A stretch of 64,000 bases of DNA, from assembly GCA_003545705.1 (NCBI GenBank), contig QVLQ01000027.1, positions 186,001 through 250,000 on the forward strand, in the 5' to 3' direction. Below are positions 46,301-57,728 of the stretch, one piece after another. Positions within the stretch are counted from its first letter, which is position 1. Each line of letters starts with the position of its first letter. The position numbers and the translations under genes are program-made. Below the pieces are notes generated by a model. It was not told the origin of the DNA and made no database searches. It saw only the letters and a program-made list of their open reading frames with translations. This DNA comes from Acidomyces sp. 'richmondensis' (lineage: Eukaryota; Ascomycota; Dothideomycetes; Mycosphaerellales; Teratosphaeriaceae).

Positions 46301-47801
46301 AAACCAGTGGATTGCACACGTAGCCGTACGCAGGATTTTGAGGATTGTTTTCTTCCCAGTATTCTCTCCTCTGAGAGTAAATTCAAGCCATCGCAAAACC
46401 CACCCTGATTGGCATTTGGAAAGATTTGCAACTCAAGAATGCCAATAATGAGCTAGTAGCAATGCCGGTAATAGTTTTTCGGAATGGTTAGGCAATGTCT
46501 TTGACTGGACTTATCTGAGTGTCCTTCAACTCATCTTTTGCGCTAGGAATATCCAAGAGCTGTTCTATGTGAAGCTGGGAAGCTCTTGGAGCTTAGAAGT
46601 GGAACTTGGAATATCGATGCCAGTACCTGCTGATGTGCTGAGAGGCAGAGGAGCTTTTCCAGAAGTACTTCGTGGCAGTGTTTAAAGGGCTTTATGTATG
46701 GCGGAAGAACAATGGCAAAGGCATCTGCTGAAGATATGATTGTTGGCTTTTTCACCTGGTGCACAGGTAGATATAGGTACTTTCCTAATTTGAGCATATG
46801 TCAGTGGAGGACTACGAAAGAATGAGCGAGATCTTCATGCTAATGGCATGTTGAGAATCAGCTGAAGCCTTGTGTCTTCGCCATCGACCAGTGTCTCGGC
46901 CGGTAATTCCATTTTAGCGTATTAAATTGAAAGTGATCATCATCGCATGAAAAGGAAATGGAGACACGATGGGCTCACCATTACCGTGCCTAAACAGGCA
47001 AAAGTAAAGGGATGTCTACTTTCTGGACATCTCAAAGCAGCAAACATAGTCGCGTTGCTTCACACGCTGCACGTGCCCAGTAATTGCTTAGGTAGCTGAT
47101 GCGCGCAAAATGGGTGTCAGTGAGGTATAATTCCATTTGATTAGCTCCATTTGAGTCCATAAACAGACAAATCATAGCCGCAGTCGCTGAAAAGTCATCT
47201 ACATCACATCAATTAGCACGCGGAGAAAAACTAATAGTGATTTTAGGGTGGAAGGTCGGGCGGAATTGTTCAGACTGACGTAGCAAATGCAGTTTCAGTC
47301 CTCTAAAATCGAGGTCAAAGACTCTAGTTTGCGGTTTGTGCGATTTCATCAGAACGAGAGATTGAAGATTGAAGAACGCATACCTTGCCACCTTGTATGT
47401 CGCGTGATGATGAGCCATCTTTGCTTCCAAAAATGACTTCGTTTTGCAGAAAATATCTTCAGTTGCAGGAGGTCTGGAGTGGAAAATGAATAGAAATGAA
47501 GGCGGCAAACCGAGGAAATTTCTCAGCACGGACATCCGCAGATCGACCGCGGACTTGGCGGTACATGCCTAAGGCATCATTTTGATCTACCCAATAACTT
47601 CCATGAAAGCCAATGTGATCTTCGTCATCCATCAACATCGATGCGGCACAAATCTTTCAGGTAATGCGCTAGATCACGGCTCTAATGAGATGCCTTGATC
47701 AGTCTGGATCCAAACACATTCAGCTCGCTAGACTATATCCAATATTTACGTTCGTCCTCTAACATCTCTCTGGGAATATTTCTTATTCGCCCTTCAAGTA
47801 T
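43344..47801. other. 4.5-kb stretch without recognisable gene
   Basis: No frame in either direction shows a known motif. The longest open frames are about 90-110 residues (for example 44349-44672 -, 47209-47535 -) and look like chance. The composition is AT-rich, consistent with old decayed sequence or regulatory space. No tandem repeat or transposon end was recognised. Confidence 0.45.
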
Positions 47802-49350
47802 CTACCCTTTATTACGCTTCAAAAATTGCCCATACCCCAATTTACCTGTTATGTCTTTTGCTTTGTCCCAAACCAGTTGACCACGAAGGATAGTGTATCT
47901 CGGCCAGTTTCCAACTTCCATCCCTTCAAATGGCGTATAGTCTACGTCGTGGTGTAGCTAAATTACACATGTTAGACCACTGAATACCTATAATTAATTA
48001 TGAGGTCAGTAGATTACCTTGATATTTTACAGCTGCCAGTTCGACTAGGATACCAAATGACGAGATCTGCGTCGTAACCAGGTGCGATGGTACCTTTGCA
48101 ATAACCAAGACCATATAATTTAGCTGCATTTGTTGAGGTAAGCTGGACGAAACGTGGAAGGCTGAGTCGGGCATTTTCTCGAGGTTTGCAAGCTGGTGTT
48201 TGGTCGAAGAGGAGAGCCATCCTCCTTTCAACTCCTAGCAGTCCATTTGGTATTTTCGAAAGCGAGGCAAGTTATGAATGAGGGCCAACCGCTTTCCATG
48301 TGGAACATTGTACTTTGATGGGGCATGATCTGAAGACCATGTGGTGAACGTTCCATTCACAATGCCTTTCCAGAGATTCTCGAGATCTCTTGGGTCATGT
48401 CTTAGTGGTGGGGAAGAGACATGTTTCGCTCCGCAGAAGTGATCTTGAGCTTCACCGCAGAGCTTATCAGAAAGCAAGAACAAGTAATGAGGGCAGGTCT
48501 CTGCATGTATTGGTAACAATCTTGTTTGTGCATCGCGGACATGAGACACAGCAACATCGCTCCTGACATCGAGGTTAGTTTCGATCTTTAACGATCAGCT
48601 TATTTGATCCTTACGACATATGAACAATAAGTATGGGGGCATCTGATAATTCCGCGAGAGAGATTGCACGGTAGCTGGCTTCATCTTCCGCAATTCGTGG
48701 GCGCGCCACAGAGTAAAAAGAAAAAGGCTCTGTGTTCCGATGACGCTCTAGGCCTTCAATGATGAGTGTTATAATGTCGTGTGACTCGGCGTGAATCATT
48801 GTTGTTATTCCTAGGACTTTACATGTCAAGAGAACGTTCAATATTTAACGTTCATCAAGTTTGAGAGCGTCGTAGGTCATTAATATCTTCACGCTCGTTA
48901 TCCCTTCATCCCGGGATAGTAAGAGCAATTCATTCTGTAAGATTTGCTCGGTTGGATTTGCAAGAATTAAGTGAAAGCCATAATCACAGTAGCTCTGGCC
49001 TCGGGAGATGTTGTGGTAAGCTGTAAGATCTGAAAGAGGGACTCGTCCTTTCGGTCCTGGGTGGCAAATGCGATTATCGGGGTGGTGCCTCCTGCAATGG
49101 AACTACGAGTTCCCGTTTCAAATCCATCTCCGGTGGGCGCGTTTGCTTGGGCTAGATGTACATGAGAATCAACACCTCCTGGGGTAATGTAAGCTCCTTC
49201 AGCATCGATGATCTTGGTGTGTTCTGCAGATTGAAGGTCGATCCCAATGCAATTTATTTTGCCATTTTTAATACCTATTTCGAGATCACGCGGATAGACC
49301 TCTGAAGCAGTAACGATTATTCCATTCTTAATGATCATGTCGAAAGCCAT
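47802..49350 (-). pseudogene. Broken hydantoinase/dihydropyrimidinase
   Basis: An intact enzyme would open the ring of 5,6-dihydropyrimidines or 5-substituted hydantoins to N-carbamoyl amino acids. ATG 49350 opens a cyclic amidohydrolase N-terminus with the metal-binding GGVDSHVHL and IAGGTTPIIAFA. Then come YGFHLILANPTEQIL and TSVKILMTYDALKL (about 48960-48855), MIHAESHDII, SSDVAVSHVRDAQTR across an intron, HAETCPHYLF, SDHAPSKY, MALLFDQ, TSTNAAKLYGL, GYDADLVIW and a last exon with HHDVDYTPFEG, ending at the TAG at 47804-47802. Lesions: a frameshift near 48975, Gln to TAA at 48847-48845 (a C-to-T change in CpA), and loss of one A from an A run near 48257. Intron borders are largely preserved. 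Hydantoinase and dihydropyrimidinase cannot be told apart from sequence alone; the neighbour favours hydantoinase. Confidence 0.85.
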
Positions 49351-49773
49351 TATTTGGCTTTGAAAAGAGAGTACTGCATTTACGTTCGAAATATAGAACG
49401 GAGCCGACTCTCCTCGTGAGAGGATCTGCTATTCATGTATTCCCCACCTTTCTCTACTTGGTCTTCTTGCACTTCATTTCATATGTTGAGTCCACTATCG
49501 CTAATCTTTTTTTCCAAGCCTCATTCGTGATTATGCCAAATGCCCATATTAGCCTTGTCGCGACCAACTGATAAGCCATGGTTTCGGCCAAGATAGGCTA
49601 CAGCGGCGTAACATGTTCTGCCAAGGCGCTACAGAGTCGGGTAACGTTGGACAAGTTAACTTAGGCACAATAACAATCAGAAAACTTGATGGCAATATGG
49701 CGAGAGTCAACTTATGTATCGTTTGAGAGACTTATGTCCGCTTTCGAAGAGTTTGCTCCGCTCCTGGCTTAAT
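49351..49773. promoter_or_regulatory. Shared divergent intergenic region of the hydantoinase/carbamoylase pair
   Basis: The two broken genes start 423 bp apart and point away from each other, as in coregulated fungal catabolic gene pairs. No specific operator can be named. The location as a shared promoter is inferred from the arrangement only. Confidence 0.4.
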
Positions 49774-50932
49774 ATGTCGAGAATAATAAAGATAGCAGCC
49801 GCCCAAGTAGGGCAAATCCATCGAGGAACACAAAAAGAAGAGGTCGTTACCCGCTTGATCAGGCTCTTAAATGATGCAGGAAACGCAAATGTTCAGCTAG
49901 TGGTGTTTCCAGAATGCATCTTAATGACCTTCTTCCCTCGTTGTCTTTTCGAGTCACAGGACGAGCTCGATAAATACTTTCGAACATGAAGCTGATATTA
50001 CCCAATCGCAATATGTTAAACAATTGTTTGATGAGTCAAGGTCTAAGAAGATAGACATAGTACTTGGTTACGCAGAACGGACGACTGATGGCATTGGGTA
50101 CAACACTTGTGTCTCTTTCTCAGCAAATGAAGGGAAAGTAATTTCCAAATATCGCAAAGTTCACTTGCCCGACACTAAGGATCCTTTCGTCGACCCACAT
50201 GCCATTAATAAACGAGAAAAGAGATATTTCACGCCGGGAAACCTTGGCTTTCCAGCCTTTTGGGCTCCTGGGCTGATTTCCGGCACTGCAAAAATGAGTT
50301 CGGCGCAATGTGGTGAAAATACTGTCGGCAAAGGAGACCCAATTTTTGGAATGATATCTGTAACGACAGGCAGTGGCCAGAGGCCTGGAGAATGTACAGT
50401 CTCTAGGGAGCTGAATTGGTTATGTTTGGCTTCAATACGGGAAGTAACATGGCTCACCTGTGGGGTTCGAAGCCAATGAGCTCAAAAGAAGCAGAGCAAG
50501 AAGCTCTTTTTCATTCTATATTAGAACAGCAATCTAACAGGGGAGTAGAAAGATTTCCGGGTGCTATGTAGAGGCTCTTAATGACTTATTAAGCTACATG
50601 CATGCCTGTTTTTCAATCTCCTCTGTTCGATGTGGTTTGGACGATGGAAAGTATGACCTGATCGGTGGTAGTGCTATCGTCAACCTGGAAAGCCACATCA
50701 TTGCTCAAGCCAAGACGAAAGAAGACGAGCTTGTAGTAGCAGTGATTGACCTTGCTGAGTGTCGTCAGGGCAAGGTATGCATATTTTTTGTCTTTTATTT
50801 GAAGCATACTCCTTACTAACCATTGATGCTGATACTCCGGAAAAAACATTCGACTTTGCAAGGCAAAAGCGAATTGAAGCTTATAGATTGATTGAAACAC
50901 AAACTGGTGTGGTCGAGCCCGAATTAATGTAA
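49774..50932 (+). pseudogene. Broken N-carbamoyl-D-amino-acid hydrolase (carbon-nitrogen hydrolase family)
   Basis: An intact enzyme would hydrolyse N-carbamoyl-D-amino acids to D-amino acid, CO2 and ammonia. ATG 49774 opens with IIKIAAAQVGQIHRG; LVVFPECIL supplies the catalytic Glu, KYRKVHLP the Lys, and ICNDRQWPEAWR (about 50360-50395) the Cys. LVMFGFNTGSNMAHLWG and CGLDDGKYDLIGGSAIV follow, then FDFARQKRIEAY in a last exon. Lesions: an inserted base near 49980, a lost base near 50357, and Gln to TAG at 50404-50406 (C-to-T in CpA). In the final intron a TACTAAC branch (50814-50820) is followed by CCGG where the AG acceptor is expected. The ICNDR-W-PEAWR block is closer to D-carbamoylase than to beta-ureidopropionase. 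Confidence 0.85.
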
Positions 50933-52629
50933 TTAAGTCGCAGAACAGGGCGAATTTTAGGCATACATTAACGTCAATGTGAGAGAAATGTCAATTTTCA
51001 AAGTCAGGTGGGAGATAGTGCAATCACGTGGCAAACATGAACGCCTTCCCACGGTCGGAGACCTGACATGGAGTCAGGAATCCGATTCTGGCTTTTCGTC
51101 TCTGGCCTACATTGAATTATAACTAGATTAATGCTGTCAGGACATGTTGGCGATTCATTTCCTTCTAGATTGTTTCATCGATTCGTAAAAAGAACTTTTG
51201 CATTCGAAGCCGCACATTATCTTCATCCTTTACTTGAACAAGTTGCACGGTAGCGTCACAGCCTACTGTCCCAAGAGATTTTTGTTGGTTGTACGTGACC
51301 CCCTTAAAAATGCAACACTAGATGGTGCTGCAAGGACACGACCAACCAAGGTCTTCGTAGAAAATCTCCGCTACCATCAGGACGGTTCACCCTCTTTCAG
51401 GCGGGTAGTAAGTGGATATCAAAGCTATTGACTCTAACTGGGGTAATTTTAACTGCGGTAGATATGTTGCACTCAAGACCTATGTTTCTTTGTTTGCCAT
51501 TATAGCATTTGTATTGGTACGATTGAGCATTCGGAGGCGCAAACTCGACTCGGATTGTCTTGAATATCTCCTCGTCTTCACCACAATTCGAATAAAAATG
51601 TCGCAAAAGTTGCATAGTTGTAATTCATAATACTGACGAGCAAATTTCATTGCACAATTTCCGAGTAGTTAGGGTCTCGATGAGCAGGGATTCCACTTTC
51701 AACAGCCGGAAAACTAACCAGGCCGAGCGGGTAGGTGAATTGCAAGTTCACATGATTGGCAGAGCGCAGGCTCGTGAGTGCATTCTCCAATTTCTGAATC
51801 GGATAGCCGTTAAACTTACCAATCCAAGCTTGTTCCCAAGTCTCCGTCAATTTGTTCTTCCACCAGTTGTAGCTGTTCAGCGATTTGGTGAGACTCAATT
51901 GGGCTCTCTATAATCTCTACCTCGCCTGGATGGTTGCATCAATCCTAGTGGTTAGTTTCTAATACGATTTGCTGCATTCATGGCAAGCAGAATCCGTCGA
52001 AATTTTAGATTTTGGAGAATTGTTGCAAAATGATGGTCGAACAAATCGGACGCAACAGTGAGTGTTGGAAGGATCTCATCTATAGTGAATTACTATGCCC
52101 TATCTTAATATGACATTTCATTCTCAGTGTGCAAACAAGAAATACACGGTTGATTGCCATCTTCTTCTCTGATGCTGAAATCAAAGTCTTCGCCGCAATT
52201 ACAATTAAGTCTAGCAGAAGTACTCAAAGTGACGACTATACCAACCTTATTTGGACTTATGCTTTGCTACCGTCTGTAGTGAAGCTGTTATGAACATGTT
52301 CCCGCCATAATATTGCTCCTTGGATTGTGGCACATGTTCACCGAATTGTTGTCGAGTATGACCTCGTTAATAGTCATCTCAGTATCACAACAATGTCGGA
52401 AAAGCATGTACAACGCACACAAAGGGTTTGAGGAACATATGATCAATATACTAAGAAGATTTTTGTACCAGATCGCAGCACCGTTGAGCTCTCCGTTCTT
52501 CATCGATGCTCACCTGTCTCTTCGCCTTCCCGAGCCTACTAAGATGTTTATCAAAAATCATAACTACTGCGATATCAGATTTATGCATATGTTAAAGCTT
52601 GATGGTGTTTCTAATGCCATATTTTCAGT
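50933..52629. other. Intergenic stretch with one protein-like island
   Basis: No family is recognised. The minus-strand frame 51898-51647 reads like real protein (for example YPIQKLENALTSLRSANHVN and FTYPLGLVSFPAVE) and may be a relic of a third gene of the catabolic locus. The plus-strand frame 52313-52633 has no motif. Confidence 0.3.
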
Positions 52630-53238
52630 TTAATCCATCATTTTTCCGGCCAACGCTTCCGGCCCAATCATGATTTGGTGACAGAGTTCATTGCGTTGCT
52701 CCAGGAATGCAATGAGTGGCAATAGCAGTTCTTGGCCTTTGGAAGGCATGCTCTTCATCTCATCAAGAGTTACCCAAATCCAGCCCTCACATTTTTCAGG
52801 CTCCATATTCTAGAATTGATAGTTGTGGTAGTCAGCAAGAATCATTCAATCTGTGGAAGAAAATTACCTTTGGTTCTGAGGGTGATCCATCTGGTCGGGA
52901 TTTTGCGATTGCCATGACGAAGATGGTAACGTAATGTTTCTTACTCATGTGAAAGATGCTATTGGTAGCAGTGAGAAAGCGGACATTCTCAAGTTCAAGA
53001 CCAGTTTCTTCCATTGCTTCACGACTTGCACACTCCTCAAAACTCTCTCCATATTCAAGATGACCACCCGGCAGTGCGAAGGTGCCTGTAAGGGTGCTAT
53101 TAGATTATATTGGTCCATATGAAATCGAGAACCGAATTTACCTGCTCCGTGGCTCCCTTTACGTTGCCCGAGGATGAAATGAGGATCGTTCCGTCCGCGG
53201 AACACGAAGATCCCAACCCCTACTCTAGGTTCTGACAT
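52630..53238 (-). CDS. Nudix hydrolase (MutT/NUDT15-like)
   Basis: A small nucleoside-diphosphate-X hydrolase; the substrate is unknown, with nucleotide-pool sanitation the likeliest role. Three exons: 53238-53142, 53085-52868 and 52809-52630, with introns of 56 bp (GTAAAT donor, TACAG acceptor) and 58 bp (GTAATT donor, CTAG acceptor); frames join exactly and give 164 residues. The protein opens with MSEPRVGVGIFVFRG. The complete Nudix box occupies residues 40-62, with G40, E46, R54, E55, E58, E59 and G61 in consensus spacing. The last exon contains CEGWIWVTLDEM and LLLPLIAFLEQ, usual for the family. ATG 53238 is the first ATG in frame. It is divergent from the PP2C gene, 439 bp away. Confidence 0.92.
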
Positions 53239-53677
53239 GTTTCTCAATTGTGTATCCTTCCAGAATGTGTTTCGGGGAACAGGGTGCTTTCCCCTTATGA
53301 AAGGTGCAACAGATGGAAAGGAGACGTCCCAAAATCGGCTTTGCGGCGTGCTGAAAGTTGGATAGTGTAATGCCGCCTGCCAATAGCTCGAGATAATCCT
53401 AATAAGTCAAACGGCGGACAAGCAAATATCTTTGCATTTTACAAATATTTGAGCAATTATATGGAATACGACAAGGAATTCAAGGTGTCGAAGTGCAAGT
53501 AAAACTTATATTTTAAACCGTTCCTGCGTTCGAGACACCTCTACATAGCAGTTTGCCGGCGCTAGCCCGTTTTAGTTAAATCGCTCTCCTTTCCTTGCCC
53601 CGTCCACGGGCTCAATGATCCAATTCTATCGGCCATGCACACGTGATATCCATTAATTTCTTGAGTCTCAATAGGAC
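53239..53677. promoter_or_regulatory. Divergent promoter region, Nudix gene and PP2C gene
   Basis: The two start codons are 439 bp apart on opposite strands, so both promoters lie here. No specific element is assigned. Confidence 0.5.
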
Positions 53678-55291
53678 ATGTGGGTTCGGTCTTTGCGGCT
53701 ATCAAGCCGCTCACTGACGCGCCGCAGGATATGGTTCTCTCGGAAGTATACAAATGCAGAGCATAAAACATACTTCCAAAACCCGCCACAACCTCCTGCA
53801 AAGCCGCCTTCACGGATATTAAGAAGTATTCTACTGGGTACGACCTGCCTCGGACTTGGTGCATATGCTCACTCGTGGATATACGATCTGCCTTTCTTAG
53901 ACTTGGGGGCGGAAGTGGTAGACGAACTGCAGGCAGGTATTGATGCCGAATCATTGCAAGATGTCATGTCATTCGCCGTTCAAGCAGCCGCTGCTATCCA
54001 CTCGCCGGCCATGGACCTTCATCGTGCACAAGAAATTCTGGAAACGAGGTCAGGTTACTCGGTCACAAGTCAAACTGTAGCACACACCTGTCAGCTCGCC
54101 TCAAATATCCCTTGCGAAGATACAATGTCCAGTGGCTCCTACACTTTTTTCAATGACCCTTCAAAGGACTGGTGCGAATGGGCGATCTTCGATGGGCACG
54201 CTGGCCCGCAGACATCTGGACTCTTGAAGAAGATGCTGCCGGGTAAGGTCGGGGAGGAGCTAGCCAAGACACAATGTCTAGATCGCCCGTACTCTCCAAA
54301 TGATTCACACGTCATCAATACTATCAAGAAAGCATTTCTTTCTTTCGACCGTGAAATAATTGATTCAGCTCGCGAGCATGTCGAATTTTACAAAGGGGGT
54401 CGAGCCCAGACCATCTCGGCCACTGCTGCTGCTCATGCCGGTTCCTGCGCTCTACTCGCTCTCTTCGACCCCGTGCGATCCATCCTCAGAGTTGCTAACA
54501 CTGGCGACTCGAGGGCAGTTCTTGGGAGATGGGATGAAGAGAGCAAAAGATACATTGTCGAAGCCATGTCAACTGATCAGACGGGGTTTAACCCGAAGGA
54601 AGTTGCACGTCTGAAGGAAGAGCATCCTGATGAACAACCTGTCGATACGAGAACTGGCCGTGTCTTCGGTATTGCAGTCTCTCGTGCATTTGGTGACGCA
54701 CGGTGGAAGTGGCCGAATGAAGTCACACGCCGCGCCCACGAACTATTCTGCGGTCCCGCGCCTAAGCCAAATGAGATGATTAAAACGCCGCCTTACTTGA
54801 CCGCAGAACCAGAAGTGACAGAAACAAAGATCCAGTGCGGCGCACATCCTGACTTCTTGATCATGGCTAGCGATGGCCTTTGGGATCGGTTGTCTTCCGA
54901 AGATGCTGTTGCTTGTGTGCAGTTGTGGCTGGAAAAGAACAGACCTACCGACTTTTTGGAGAAGTTAAATGATAACTCAGTTACTGGACTATCTGAAAAG
55001 CTTCACTCGGAAATGCCTACATTTTCCAGTGTCTCGGACCTTTCTGGTGAAGATGATGATTGCTACTATGACCCTGAAGAGGGTTGCCTCAGATGGAATG
55101 TGAGCCCCAAGCACTTTATCAATGAAGACGAGAATTGCGGTATTCATCTAGTCAAGAATGCTCTAGGTGGTAAGAGACGTGATCTGTTTACGGGACTCAT
55201 GAGCGTGCAGCCACCACTAAGCAGGTATGTGCGCGACGATATCTCAGTGCATGTCATCTTCTTTGGCGTCGATACCCAGGATCATGTTTGA
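53678..55291 (+). CDS. PTC5: Mitochondrial PP2C-type protein phosphatase (pyruvate dehydrogenase phosphatase, Ptc5-like)
   Basis: A Mg/Mn-dependent Ser/Thr phosphatase predicted to reactivate the pyruvate dehydrogenase complex. Single exon, 537 residues, ATG 53678. The N-terminus is Arg/Ser-rich without acids (SLRLSSRSLTRRRIWFSRKY), as in a presequence, and is followed by a hydrophobic segment at about 49-66 (LRSILLGTTCLGLGAY) that may anchor it in the inner membrane. PP2C motifs: EWAIFDGHAG near 169 with the metal-binding Asp, VANTGDSRAVLG near 270, GIAVSRAFGD, and LIMASDGLWD near 393. The extended C-terminus (for example DDCYYDPEEGCLRWNV and VHVIFFG) is typical of fungal Ptc5. All metal ligands are present. 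Confidence 0.93.
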   Translation: MWVRSLRLSSRSLTRRRIWFSRKYTNAEHKTYFQNPPQPPAKPPSRILRSILLGTTCLGLGAYAHSWIYDLPFLDLGAEVVDELQAGIDAESLQDVMSFAVQAAAAIHSPAMDLHRAQEILETRSGYSVTSQTVAHTCQLASNIPCEDTMSSGSYTFFNDPSKDWCEWAIFDGHAGPQTSGLLKKMLPGKVGEELAKTQCLDRPYSPNDSHVINTIKKAFLSFDREIIDSAREHVEFYKGGRAQTISATAAAHAGSCALLALFDPVRSILRVANTGDSRAVLGRWDEESKRYIVEAMSTDQTGFNPKEVARLKEEHPDEQPVDTRTGRVFGIAVSRAFGDARWKWPNEVTRRAHELFCGPAPKPNEMIKTPPYLTAEPEVTETKIQCGAHPDFLIMASDGLWDRLSSEDAVACVQLWLEKNRPTDFLEKLNDNSVTGLSEKLHSEMPTFSSVSDLSGEDDDCYYDPEEGCLRWNVSPKHFINEDENCGIHLVKNALGGKRRDLFTGLMSVQPPLSRYVRDDISVHVIFFGVDTQDHV

Positions 55292-55668
55292 GGCTGAGGC
55301 GGACTATCAAGGGTCTCGGAGAACAAATGCGTCTAATTACCGACGCCAATATCGAAAAAGTACGTGTTTAGTATAGTGGAAGAAAGCGGATTCTTCATTG
55401 TTGTTGTTTTTTTGGTCACTCTAAGAACATTTTACATGTCCCTTTCCGGCGATAGTAAGATTTTGAAATCCACAGAGACACAGAGGTCATCATTTAAGCT
55501 TAAATACAAGTACCTCTTTAAATATTCCCAGACCGAGCCCGGTAAGCAGAAGAATGATCCTCAACAACAAGTCTTCAAATTGTTTCTATAAAAGCCTATT
55601 GACAGATCAGTTACAGTAAATATTACTAGCCGAACTTCTGTGATGGTCGTTGAGAATCGAAGGTCGAG

Positions 55669-56136
55669 AGGATAAGCAGCTATTACTGAATTTGTTTTTC
55701 AGAAGGTAAAAGCCTAAGCACGAAACCCTTCTCATCTCTCGTTTATCTTAGTTACCAATACAAATTTTGCCTTTGTCTTCCTATTGGACATTGATGGAGC
55801 TCTAGTGCTCCTAGCCTCTTACTAACTGCCTTCTATCTGTCTCCCTCCCTTCTCTCTCCTGTTCCTTATCCTTTGCAAGGGAGAATTAGTCCAGAACTGC
55901 TTCTTAGATTATCTACCTTGCTGCTGCTATAATGCCCTCCTAGTGCTGGCTAGGTCCTTCCAGTTTGATGTTCCTACCTCTCTGAATAGTCTCTCTCTTG
56001 CTTACTGTCTCTTAGGTAGAAGATTAGGATATGCTTCACCGTATGTACTCTATATTTATAGGTATATTCAGGTCTAGCTCCTAGGACTCTCATTCTAATT
56101 AGGTAAGCTCCTAGGCCAATATGTTCTGTCCTAATT
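55669..56136 (-). mobile_element. LINE 3'-end remnant, RIP-mutated, inverted relative to the next element
   Basis: The reverse complement of this segment aligns along its length with 58097-58571 (for example the element end with TAGCTGCTTATCCT and the region GGACxAATTCTCCC). Differences are mostly G-to-A or C-to-T: the plus copy has AAGGTGGATGATCC where this copy reads AAGGTAGATAATCT. The reading frame here is full of stops. It represents a separate 5'-truncated insertion of the same LINE family. Confidence 0.8.
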
Positions 56137-56295
56137 AAGGTAGCTATACAGCTTCTGCCTTACGATGGCAATCTTACTTGCATCATATTGTATGTCAAAT
56201 TTCTGCTGAACTTATTTAAAACAGTTATATTGTCTTCAACGGAATAGTGAACTGAGAACAATCTATACGGATACTGAGTACACTCGAAACTTCCG

Positions 56296-57728
56296 ATGGA
56301 AGACCAAAGGAAGGAGGATGCCACCCTCCATCCCAAGGACTCCCACAAGGACCCCCACCTCCCAAACAAAGGGCCGAGAAGCCACACTACAAAGCCAAAC
56401 AAGCGGACAGAGAACACAGCTATACAACAGAACATACTCACCCTTACTGATGATATCCAGACAGCCCTAGCCGCTCACCAAACATGCAGAATCCCCGAAG
56501 TCCAATCCCTCCTCCCCCTCCTCCAAAGAGCCCACACCTGCCTGTCCTACCAGGCACAAGACCAGAACATCTCACAAGCGCTTCAAGATATCCATAACAC
56601 ACTTAAAAAACAACAAACTACCCCTACCGCAAACACCTGGGCTCAGGTAGCTGCCCAACACCAACAAACAGCATTAAGACCCCCTCCAACCCCTATAGAG
56701 AGCAACACCCTATCTATAAGGATAGAAAGAGAAGAAGATCGAACCAAGATAAGGGGAAAGACCAACAAAGAGATCCTAGAGGAACTTAATAACCCTCAGA
56801 TAATAGCAGTGAAGAAGCTGGAGAGTGGGGACATCAAAATCTTCGCAGGATCAGGAGCTGCAAAGGACAGACTACTAGAGGATCAGAAGTGGATCCAAGA
56901 GCAGTACCCCTCAGCATGCCCGAGTATACCCCAATTCCAGGCAATCATCCACGGGGTGAGGGTAGCGGGTGGCATAAACCCCGCCCAGACACAGGCCCTC
57001 CAAAGGATCCAAGAGGAAAATGGAAGGCTCCACCCTAATATAAAGGTGTTAAGGGCGTCCTGGCTGAAGAGTAGTAAAGCAAGAGAGGGAAAACCCATTC
57101 ATCCCTTATATTATCTGTACAAAGTGCACAGCAGGTCAGAGACTTGGTAAGGAAAGGGCTGGTCCACAACGGGACACTCCTAATAGCAGAAGAGTTCCAC
57201 CCACAACAACGAGCAACTCAATGCCTAAACTGCGGCCTCTTTAACCACATTGCTAAACACTGTAGAGCAAAGACTGTATGTGGGAAATGCTCAGGAGGCC
57301 ACAGAACAGACACCTGCCAGAGCACAGTAAACAAGTGTAGCAACTGCAAGGGAGACCACCCATCATGGGCAACAATCTGCAAGATCAAACAAGCAGCTAA
57401 ACTTAAAGCAAGATCTTTCCAAGCCCTGATCAGCAGGAAATGGGAGAATACAACAGCGCCCTACCCAACTCAGCAACAGGAGGAATGGACCACAATCCCC
57501 AATCCACGGAAAAGAAGAAACCAGGCAAGCGGCAATCAAGACACTGCTGCAAGAACACAGACCAGCGTAAGAAAACCACCAGGTAGGCCTATAGGGACTA
57601 CAGACATCAGGAAAGCAGGGACACACCCGGGACAGAACAAGCTAAGATTTCCTACATCCCAGAATGCAGATAGCTTACAGGACCAACAAATGCAAAACAC
57701 CGAGCTAGAAGAGGATGAAACAGCTTAG
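56296..57728 (+). pseudogene. LINE ORF1 (gag-like, CCHC zinc knuckles), frameshifted
   Basis: ORF1 products bind the element RNA. ATG 56296 opens an Gln/Pro/Thr-rich protein with a conserved middle (IRIEREEDRTKIRGKTNKEI, IIAVKKLESGDIKIFAG). A one-base indel at a GGGAAAA run near 57090 moves the frame; the continuation starts around 57100 and carries three zinc knuckles: CLNCGLFNHIAKHC, CGKCSGGHRTDTC and CSNCKGDHPSWATIC. It ends at TAG 57726-57728. The zinc ligands are intact, so the frameshift is the main lesion. Confidence 0.8.
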
